Source of the DNA: Capitulum mitella
Lineage: Eukaryota; Arthropoda; Thecostraca; Pollicipedomorpha; Pollicipedidae
Assembly (NCBI GenBank): GCA_030062745.1
Contig: CP099840.1
Location: forward strand, 4,836,001 to 4,900,000
DNA length: 64,000 nucleotides
Direction: 5' to 3'
The notes beneath the pieces are model-generated. The model was not told where the DNA came from. It worked only from the letters and a program-made list of their open reading frames with translations, and did not search any database. Shown here piece after piece: positions 59,001 to 64,000 of the stretch. The stretch's first letter is position 1. Every line of letters starts with the position of its first letter. The position numbers and the translations under genes are program-made.

Positions 59001-62000
59001 AGTCGACAGCTGGTACCACGACGGCACGTGCTATGTGTAGTAGTGGTGAATGATGTGGAATATGACCAAGTTTCAAGCAGTGCATGCAATCTGTAGACGT
59101 GGCGAACTGTCTTGTTTCCAAGCAAGATCTGAATTGTGTATGGGCAATGTTGTAGTCATGTGTTTTATTCCTAGACGCGGCCCTGCAACCGTCGGGCCTG
59201 CTCCGACCTGTGTTGAATCAGCAGCGTCTGACGCGTCGCCCCTGCGTGTCCGCAGGCTGAACCCCACCGAGTACATGACGAGCACGGCCGCCCGTCGCAA
59301 CCTGGCCGGGGATGTGTGTGCCATCATGCGGGTCCACGCGTTCCTCGAGCAGTGGGGCCTCATCAACTACCAGGTCAGCTCCCATCAGGATTAGATTACT
59401 GCAGCTGCCTCTGCCTGTGCTCATAGAGCATTTGACTAGACAAAGCCCGTTGATTATTCGCAGAATACTAAGGGTATTAAGAATGGGTGTATGACCCAGC
59501 CGTTGTTTGTTTTGGGGAGGGGCGTTTTTATTTCGGTTTGTGAAAGTAAGCGCTGTACTTCAGGGCAGGATGTCATAATTGTTAAACAAAACCTTGAAAG
59601 TTCAAGTATAGTATGGGCGGGTCAGGTTGACACCAGAGTGAGAAGGTCACCGGTTGCGTGCCCGATGCACGCCCATCTGACGGCGCCCTCTGTCGGCGGC
59701 CAGGTGGACAGCGACAGCAGGCCCACGTCGATGGGTCCTCCGCCGACGTCGCACTTCCACGTGCTGTCGGACACGCCGACCGGCCTGCAGCCCATCAACC
59801 CGCCGCGCACCGGCCAGCCGTCGGCCGCCAAACAGCTCTGCGACTTCGACAAGAAGGCCGAGTCGGACGCCGCGGGCGCCGCCGCCGTCGGCGGCGACAA
59901 GAAAGACATCACCGACAACTTTGGCCTCAAGCTCGACCAGTAAGGCGCCGCTGGTGGCGACGGCGTGGCGATCGGTCAGCCAGTGCTTTGGAATCCTGCG
60001 ATCAGTGTGGTGTGACCTACGTTCCTGTTTTTTTTTTATGTTGTCGTTTTCACAGTCTTTTGTCTCGGGCGCCCAGCAGTGCAGATGCCCGTCAGTCCCA
60101 CGCATCCTCGCCTTATGAGACCAGTGCTTAGCGGTAGCCTTAACCTTTCTCGATTCCGTGAAACTTCGTTTGGGCGTACAGCCACAGAACATCTGAAGTC
60201 TGTCTTTGGTCTTTCCGTTCGTTTTGCTGATCTTGGCGGCAGCAGTATAATCGGTTCGTCCGTTGCGCAGGTACGCGAAGAAGTCGGGCCTGATGCGGAA
60301 CAAACAGGCTGCCAGTCTGGCGCGCGACTGGACCGAACAGGAGACCCTACTGCTGCTGGAAGCCCTGGAACTGTACAAAGACGACTGGAACAAGGTCGGT
60401 GGAGGCGCCAGGCTGAGGGAGGATAGCTCTGGTGCTGTGGTGTCAGTGCTGGCTGGAGACTGGCTTTGCTCACAAAATCAACAACTTTCGACAGTGATTG
60501 CGGATTTTATTTGTGTACTGATTTGTATCATACGTAAGATGTATTGGTGACTGATGACTGTAGTGTTTATGTATTGCTGCATTTGTTACAAAAAGTTGTA
60601 GATGTTTGGTCATGCCCTGTTCTTCCTGTGCAGGTTTGCGAACACGTCGGCACGCGGACACAGGACGAATGCATCCTGTACTTCCTGCGGCTACCAATCG
60701 AGGACCCTTACCTCGAAGACCCCACCTGGGGTATGTACTTTTAGCAGGCATCACAGCCGCTCTTGTAAAGTTTGCATTGTTAAAGTTGTGTCCTCCACAT
60801 TTTGAAGTACACGTATAATTCAAAGGCTGCAGTTTGTTAACGTAGAATTTTAATATTTATACGTTACCTCTGTTACTGTTATTTTAATAATCAATATGCA
60901 TGACAGATTTGCATATAAAGAGCTGCCATCAATAACTACCTTTTTTAAGTCTGTTTCTGTCCTGTGCCATGGTCTGTGGATGTCTTGATGTCCTAATCGT
61001 GTGTTTGTCCTGTACTGCTTACGGCACCTCCGTTCCATCCCGGCTGCATTGTGCGCCACGCTGCCGGACGTTGCCTCAGACCTTACCCTTGTGAACGTGT
61101 CGCCAGGTGAGGGCGCGATCGGCCCGCTGGCGTACCAGCCCATTCCGTTCAGCAAGTCGGGCAACCCCATTATGTCGACGGTGGCATTCCTGGCCAGCAC
61201 GGTGGACCCGCGCGTCGCCGCGTCGGCGGCCAAGGCGGCCATGGAGGAGTTTGCGCGCATCAAGGAGGAGGTGCCCTCGGCCCTGCTCGACCAGCACGTG
61301 AAGAACGTGGCGCGCGCCATAGCCGACGGCAAGGAGCCGCAGGTGGCGCTGGAGAAGGTAGGTGGCCGTGGTGAAGCTGCGTACCAGTTTATCGGAGTGT
61401 GATGGATTGTTTTCCGGATTTCGTTTGTCTGTTGTAACTCGCTTTAAGAGTGGCCAAAATCTTCCATCTGCTGTCAGATATATATATAAATTGCGCGAAA
61501 TGCGCGAAACTACTGGTGGATGTTGTGTTTGCAGGTTACCAATCGAGGACCCTTGCCAAACTTAATCTGAATTGCAGTTTTCCTGCGCCCTCTATCTGTA
61601 TACCTGCCTCCTGGCTGTGCCCTGACCCCATGTCGTGACGGGCAGAGCGGCATCGCGGGCACCGTGCCGGAGAAGGAGGAGGAGGAGCGGAAGGAGGGCG
61701 ACAAGAAGGACCCGGCCGGCGGCGAGGGATGCGACAAGCCGGCCTCCGCCGAGGACGTCGCCGAGAAGCGGGACGCCGACGCCAAGGAGCCGGCCGCCCT
61801 CGAGAAGGAGGCCGGCCCAGGCGGCGACCAGCCGGCGCCGGCGGCCGCCGCCGCGCCCGCCGCCGCTGCCGCCGCCGCCGACGTCAAGGAGGAGCCGGCC
61901 GAGCCGGCCACGCCCGAGGAGGCGGCGCGCGCCGAGACGGAGCGCGACCGGCTGGTGAAGGACGCCAACCTGCAGACGGCGGCGTCGGCCGCGCTCAGCG

Positions 62001-62386
62001 CCGCCGCCATCAAGGCCAAGCACCTGGCCGCCGTCGAGGAGCGCAAGATCAAGTCGCTGGTGGCGCAGCTGGTCGAGACGCAGATGAAGAAGCTGGAGAT
62101 CAAGCTGCGCCACTTCGAGGAGCTAGAGACGACCATGGACAAGGAGCGCGAGACGCTCGAGTACCAGCGCCAGCAGCTGCTGCAGGAGCGCCAGCAGTTT
62201 CACATGGAGCAGCTGCGCGCGGCCGAGTTCCGCGCGCGCCAGCAGGCGCAGGCCGTGCTGGCGCAGGGCGGCGCGCCGGCCGCCGTCGCCGCCATCGGCT
62301 CGCCGGTGCCGTCGCCGAGCACGGGCGCGTCGCCGCAGCCGCCGGCGCAGGCCTCGCCGGCGCCCGTCTCGCCGGCCGTCCAATAG
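49909..62386 (+). CDS. mor: SMARCC/Moira, core scaffold subunit of the SWI/SNF (BAF/BAP) remodelling complex
   Basis: Nuclear protein that dimerises and holds the SWI/SNF core module together. Sixteen coding exons joined by GT-AG introns with fully consistent phases give 973 residues. An N-terminal SMARCC module (1-about 275) includes [45 protein letters not shown] and [16 protein letters not shown] basic NLS is near 290-303 ([13 protein letters not shown]). SWIRM is about 401-491 ([50 protein letters not shown]). SANT is about 588-635 ([39 protein letters not shown]). An E/K/A-rich linker follows, then the SMARCC coiled coil about 851-925 ([36 protein letters not shown]). Only about 48 residues follow the coil, whereas vertebrate and fly homologues carry a long P/Q-rich tail. 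Start chosen: MAYAPKNDG, the only in-frame ATG, with two out-of-frame ATGs just upstream. Confidence 0.96.
50341..50610. repeat. CAACAT/ATGTTGA-rich palindromic element A
   Basis: Dense motifs TTGATGTTGA, CAACATTGAT and TTTCAACAT in both orientations, for example GATGTTGCATTTCAACCAGA near 50531. A related block is at 52350-52530. It looks like a degenerate non-autonomous repeat. Confidence 0.6.
50941..51775. repeat. Imperfect inverted repeat, arms of about 120-190 bp
   Basis: The left arm (about 50941-51125, purine-rich) is complementary to the right arm (about 51585-51775, pyrimidine-rich). In the reverse complement of the left arm, TCCTCCATATCTCT, CACTCATGCCTGTCCTTGTT and CCCTGTCC occur in the same order and spacing as in the right arm. 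The estimate by eye is about 80 percent identity over 120 bases. The spacer is about 460 bases. Transcribed, it would fold into a long dsRNA. Confidence 0.8.
52026..52220. repeat. Foldback element, 46-47-bp inverted arms
   Basis: The left arm is 52026-52071, containing AATGGTGAATGCCTTTTTGG. The right arm is 52174-52220, containing CAAAAAGGCATTCACCATTT. AATGGTGAATGCCTTTTT is exactly complementary and the flanks match with few changes. An inner pair (GCAAATGCTAGATGG and CCATCCAGCATT/GCATTTGCC) extends the structure. It is MITE-like, but no target-site duplication was identified. Confidence 0.85.
52350..52535. repeat. CAACATCGA/GATGTTG-rich palindromic element B
   Basis: Motifs CAACATCGAATCGATGTT, TGTTGTGATGTCGATTC and ACGTTGATGTGCAACATC occur in both orientations. 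Unlike its surroundings it keeps several CpGs (TCGA sites), so it may be a younger insertion than element A. Confidence 0.55.
53227..53346 (+). CDS. mor: SMARCC exon 2 (residues 39-78)
   Basis: Acceptor TTTTTTTTCAG|TAT, donor CTTCCT|GTGAGT, phase 0 both sides. Encodes [20 protein letters not shown] and [16 protein letters not shown]. Confidence 0.95.
53347..55220 (+). other. SMARCC intron 2
   Basis: 1.9-kb AT-rich intron with few CpGs. Nothing recognised. Confidence 0.85.
55221..55325 (+). CDS. mor: SMARCC exon 3 (residues 79-113)
   Basis: Acceptor TGGCCCACAG|ACT, donor CTGCAA|GTGAGT, phase 0. Encodes [20 protein letters not shown] and [15 protein letters not shown]. Confidence 0.95.
55590..55758 (+). 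CDS. mor: SMARCC exon 4 (residues 114-170)
   Basis: Acceptor GCTCCGACAG|TCG; donor GCCG|GTGCGT. Encodes [20 protein letters not shown], then [21 protein letters not shown] run of about twelve G follows the donor within 15 bases and could affect splicing or be misread. Confidence 0.94.
56011..56154 (+). CDS. mor: SMARCC exon 5 (residues 170-218)
   Basis: Acceptor CCCGGCGCAG|AG; donor ACCG|GTGAGT. Encodes [20 protein letters not shown], then [20 protein letters not shown], a strongly conserved block of the SMARCC N-terminal module. Confidence 0.96.
56155..57076 (+). other. SMARCC intron 5, mostly minisatellite
   Basis: 922-bp intron between GTGAGT at 56155 and the acceptor at 57076. Over half is the tandem repeat listed separately. 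Confidence 0.9.
56535..57050. repeat. 39/42-bp minisatellite, about 13 copies
   Basis: The unit is built on TCTCCGTGATGTCCTGTTGT then TGCGGGGCGGACACCTGG. Some copies have an extra TCC (CACCTCCTGG), making 42 bases, and some have TTGTTATTG for CTGTTGTTG or GGGTGGACA for GGGGCGGACA. Because units are multiples of three, both strands stay open across the array. It lies wholly in SMARCC intron 5 and ends about 25 bases from the exon 6 acceptor. Confidence 0.95.
57077..57237 (+). CDS. mor: SMARCC exon 6 (residues 218-271)
   Basis: Acceptor CCGGGCCAG|GT; donor CACGAG|GTAACG. Encodes [20 protein letters not shown] and [19 protein letters not shown]. The minisatellite of intron 5 ends about 25 bases before the acceptor. 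Confidence 0.96.
57551..57672 (+). CDS. mor: SMARCC exon 7, NLS-rich (residues 272-312)
   Basis: Acceptor GTGCTCCTCCAG|ATG; donor TCCAGAAA|GTAAGC. Encodes [19 protein letters not shown] and the basic stretch [13 protein letters not shown], a likely nuclear localisation signal. Confidence 0.94.
57967..58088 (+). CDS. mor: SMARCC exon 8 (residues 312-353)
   Basis: Acceptor TCCCGTTCTCAG|GAC; donor AAGGGAT|GTAGGT. Encodes [19 protein letters not shown] and [17 protein letters not shown]. Phase 2 in, phase 1 out. Confidence 0.92.
58264..58370 (+). CDS. mor: SMARCC exon 9 (residues 353-388)
   Basis: Acceptor GTGTTTGCCACAG|CC; donor GAGAAGAAG|GTCAGG. Encodes [20 protein letters not shown], the conserved PVKGGT segment, and an acidic stretch. 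Confidence 0.93.
58782..58972 (+). CDS. mor: SMARCC exon 10, SWIRM first half (residues 389-452)
   Basis: Acceptor TGGACGGCGCAG|GAC; donor ACGTACAG|GTACAA. Encodes [20 protein letters not shown], then [31 protein letters not shown], near-invariant SWIRM sequence. Confidence 0.97.
59256..59373 (+). CDS. mor: SMARCC exon 11, SWIRM second half (residues 452-491)
   Basis: Acceptor GTGTCCGCAG|GCT; donor TACCAG|GTCAGC. Encodes [20 protein letters not shown] and [19 protein letters not shown], the helical end of SWIRM. Confidence 0.97.
59704..59939 (+). CDS. mor: SMARCC exon 12 (residues 492-570)
   Basis: Acceptor TCGGCGGCCAG|GTG; donor CTCGACCA|GTAAGG. Encodes [20 protein letters not shown] and [18 protein letters not shown], ending [12 protein letters not shown]. 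This is the conserved proline-rich link between SWIRM and SANT. Confidence 0.96.
60271..60394 (+). CDS. mor: SMARCC exon 13, SANT first half (residues 570-611)
   Basis: Acceptor CCGTTGCGCAG|GTA; donor AACAAG|GTCGGT. Encodes [20 protein letters not shown] and [20 protein letters not shown], helices 1-2 of SANT. Confidence 0.97.
60634..60730 (+). CDS. mor: SMARCC exon 14, SANT second half (residues 612-644)
   Basis: Acceptor TTCTTCCTGTGCAG|GTT; donor ACCTGGG|GTATGT. Encodes [20 protein letters not shown] and [12 protein letters not shown]. An 18-base piece of this exon is repeated in intron 15 (61537-61554). Confidence 0.97.
61107..61357 (+). CDS. mor: SMARCC exon 15 (residues 644-727)
   Basis: Acceptor GTGTCGCCAG|GTG; donor GAGAAG|GTAGGT. 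Encodes [40 protein letters not shown] and [16 protein letters not shown], the highly conserved post-SANT block. Confidence 0.96.
61358..61645 (+). other. SMARCC intron 15, with a copied piece of exon 14
   Basis: 288-bp intron. TACCAATCGAGGACCCTT at 61537-61554 repeats exon 14 bases 60692-60709 exactly. The copy sits right after a good acceptor-like sequence (TGTTGTGTTTGCAG). Used as an exon from exon 15 it would read to a stop after 11 codons. Confidence 0.85.
61646..62386 (+). CDS. mor: SMARCC exon 16, last coding exon with coiled coil (residues 728-973)
   Basis: Acceptor TCGTGACGGGCAG|AGC, stop TAG at 62384-62386. Begins [19 protein letters not shown], an E/K/A-rich segment with an alanine run, then [20 protein letters not shown], the SMARCC coiled coil ([35 protein letters not shown]), and a short A/P/S tail. 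No canonical AATAAA was seen in the next 1 kb; AATACA near 62691 is a weak variant. Confidence 0.95.
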   Translation, partial: SGIAGTVPEKEEEERKEGDKKDPAGGEGCDKPASAEDVAEKRDADAKEPAALEKEAGPGGDQPAPAAAAAPAAAAAAADVKEEPAEPATPEEAARAETERDRLVKDANLQTAASAALSAAAIKAKHLAAVEERKIKSLVAQLVETQMKKLEIKLRHFEELETTMDKERETLEYQRQQLLQERQQFHMEQLRAAEFRARQQAQAVLAQGGAPAAVAAIGSPVPSPSTGASPQPPAQASPAPVSPAVQ

Positions 62387-63460
62387 GCGGCGCCACCGGC
62401 GCGCCCTCATCGCGCCGCGGCCGGCGCCGGCCGCGGCTCTCATCTGCAGAACTCTCGGCGTGTCTGTGTGCGCGTGTGTGCGCCCCGGCTGGACGTCGGG
62501 GCGGGCTGTGTCGGGTGAATGGCGCCCCGCCGCGGGATTGCGGGACCATCGGATGGCCGCTTTTATCAGGTTTCATTGCGTAGCGTCTGTGTCCGTGTGC
62601 GTGGTCCGTGTCCGCCGCTAATTTTCCACAGCCGCTCGGCGGCTCTCCCAGTGGCTGTATTTAAGCATATGTCTCATTGCACAACACTGAATACAAAGGT
62701 CATAGTGTTTGCCGTGGTTGTCTTCTGTGGTGCAGTTCGGTTGTTGAACGTTCGTTCCTTGACGATGCTTGGGATGCTGTACGTCGTGTGGTACGCATTT
62801 ACCAGACGCCTTAGTATTGCGCCAACCAGCGATTTCGGTATTCAGTCCATTGCTCCTTCCTCGTCGTTAGCTTTGGAAGAAACGCACATGGATCAAGTCT
62901 TCCGTATCTTTTTCGTCGTCCATTGGCATGCTAATGAAACATCAGTGTCTCGCGATTATGTCTTAAACGCGGCTCCGCCCGATGCATTTAGAGGTTTTGC
63001 CCATTTTGGGAGGCTTTGGCGGCGTTCTCCGCAGTTAATTATCTTATGATTTGGTCGAAGATGTATAGGCTACTACAATGGCTTCCATTTCAATATCATC
63101 CTGAACGGGAATGGGCTTAAACGTGCTATGCAATGGGCTGTTTGGGCTTATTTACGATTCATTTATATCATTTTATTTGGATATTATTTTATGAGCCGTG
63201 AAAGTTAATTCGTTACTAGCCGAGCCGTCTCGCAATAGCCCTTGCCTGGTTTGGAACCCTGCCGTGTAAAGTCAGAATGGTCCATCACTCATTAACTGAG
63301 CCTATCGCGGGAGCAGCGACAAAACGCTGGCAATATCAGTGTACCGATGTGATGGTGCGTCACGCAAGATTGCCTTTATGGTTTATCCTGCTTGCAGTGG
63401 ACAAAACGAGCGTGCTCATATCCTTCTCGAAAAAGATGCATCTGAAATGAAGTAAAACTC
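62387..63460 (+). other. SMARCC 3' flank and probable 3'UTR
   Basis: Starts GC-rich, turns AT-richer after 62.6 kb. No AATAAA or ATTAAA was seen; AATACA near 62691 and AGTAAA near 63451 are weak variants. The 3' end of the transcript cannot be placed. Confidence 0.5.
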
Positions 63461-63462
63461 AC

Positions 63463-63720
63463 AGGCCGTCAGACCCGGCCAGCCTGGCGCCACCACCTCC
63501 GCTCGGGGCCGCTCCGGCGCCTGAGGCTCCGCCGCGTGACGTCACGGCCCAGGTGTGACCCAGAGGCGGATGTGCCGCAGCCCGGAGGGCGGAGCTGACG
63601 TGCACTGGCCGCCCGGTCGTGCAGGGAGTGGCCGCCGGGGTGAGAAGGTCGTGTCCGCTGCGCAGCGCCGCTGCGCGCGCGTCCGGCAGGCATGAGTCAT
63701 GCCGCGTCCTGCTACGCCGT
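63463..63720 (-). promoter_or_regulatory. CpG-rich patch with CRE palindrome and a minus-strand donor
   Basis: GC/CpG-rich block in AT-richer surroundings. It contains GTGACGTCAC (about 63537-63546), a full CRE palindrome. On the minus strand it ends with a perfect donor (GACGGCCT|GTGAGT, exon end 63463). This could be the promoter and first exon of a minus-strand gene converging on SMARCC. No coding exon was identified. Confidence 0.35.
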
Positions 63721-64000
63721 AGACGACGCACTGCGAACAATGGTCCTGGGTTCTTTCTAAAGCAGTTTTCGCGTCCTTATACATCTTTTGGCAAAATTGT
63801 TTGTTTCTTTTCAGTTCGTCCTGCTAAATTCATGTCGCAGCGGACAACTTTGCCACAATCGTTGCGTTTCTGGTCGTTCCCAGCTGAGACATGCCATTGA
63901 GTCATCTGACTGCAGACATGAAATGCAAGCTAACCGAGACCTCGAATTCGTGCGCATATTTTTATAGCTGGTGTCTTTTTACGTTTGCGCTGGTCCCACT
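63721..64000. other. Window end; one strong plus-strand acceptor
   Basis: TTGTTTGTTTCTTTTCAG ends at about 63813 and is a good acceptor on the plus strand. One frame after it is open for about 50 codons without a recognisable domain. No donor or partner exon is visible inside the window. Confidence 0.3.

Noticed and set aside
1-64000. tRNA or rRNA genes, reverse transcriptase or transposase
   Set aside because: No B-box-like GGTTCGANTCC in a cloverleaf context, no rRNA core sequence, and no RT (YXDD), integrase or transposase motif was seen in any frame read.

Overview
This is eukaryotic nuclear DNA. The genes are split by GT-AG introns and the proteins are animal ones. The protein matches and the very CpG-rich background suggest an invertebrate, most likely an arthropod. 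A GC-rich crustacean such as a barnacle is only a guess. No prokaryotic operon, CRISPR array, tRNA, rRNA or intact transposase was seen.

Three gene models can be supported, plus a fourth gene start. (1) ADAR, a double-stranded-RNA adenosine deaminase, lies on the minus strand with exons at 26.2, 13.8, 9.8, 8.0, 3.5 and 2.7 kb. The two dsRNA-binding domains and the first part of the deaminase (HAE zinc/catalytic motif) are present. The rest of the deaminase lies beyond base 1. (2) A glutamine-rich protein of unknown family is encoded on the minus strand at 16.4-19.0 kb, inside the first ADAR intron. (3) The SWI/SNF (BAF/BAP) core subunit SMARCC/Moira lies on the plus strand at 49.9-62.4 kb. 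It is complete in 16 coding exons whose phases all fit, giving a protein of about 973 residues. (4) A minus-strand gene starts near 46.1 kb with a 5'UTR exon and one coding exon (45738-45895). Its remaining exons were not found.

Layout: 1-26 kb is ADAR with GC-rich introns holding minisatellites (97-bp, pentamer, 18-bp and 38-bp units) and the Q-rich gene. 26-46 kb has no gene that can be supported; it holds dispersed repeats, a perfect 16-bp hairpin and G/C homopolymers. 46-50 kb is a divergent intergenic region. 50-62 kb is SMARCC, whose first intron is AT-rich, poor in CpG and rich in inverted repeats. 62.4-64 kb is the SMARCC 3' flank plus a CpG-rich patch with a CRE palindrome.

Both named genes act in the nucleus: ADAR edits A to I in dsRNA, and SMARCC scaffolds chromatin remodelling. 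Nothing shows that they are co-regulated. The long inverted repeats in SMARCC intron 1 are the kind of foldback RNA that an ADAR edits, which is the most testable link between them.
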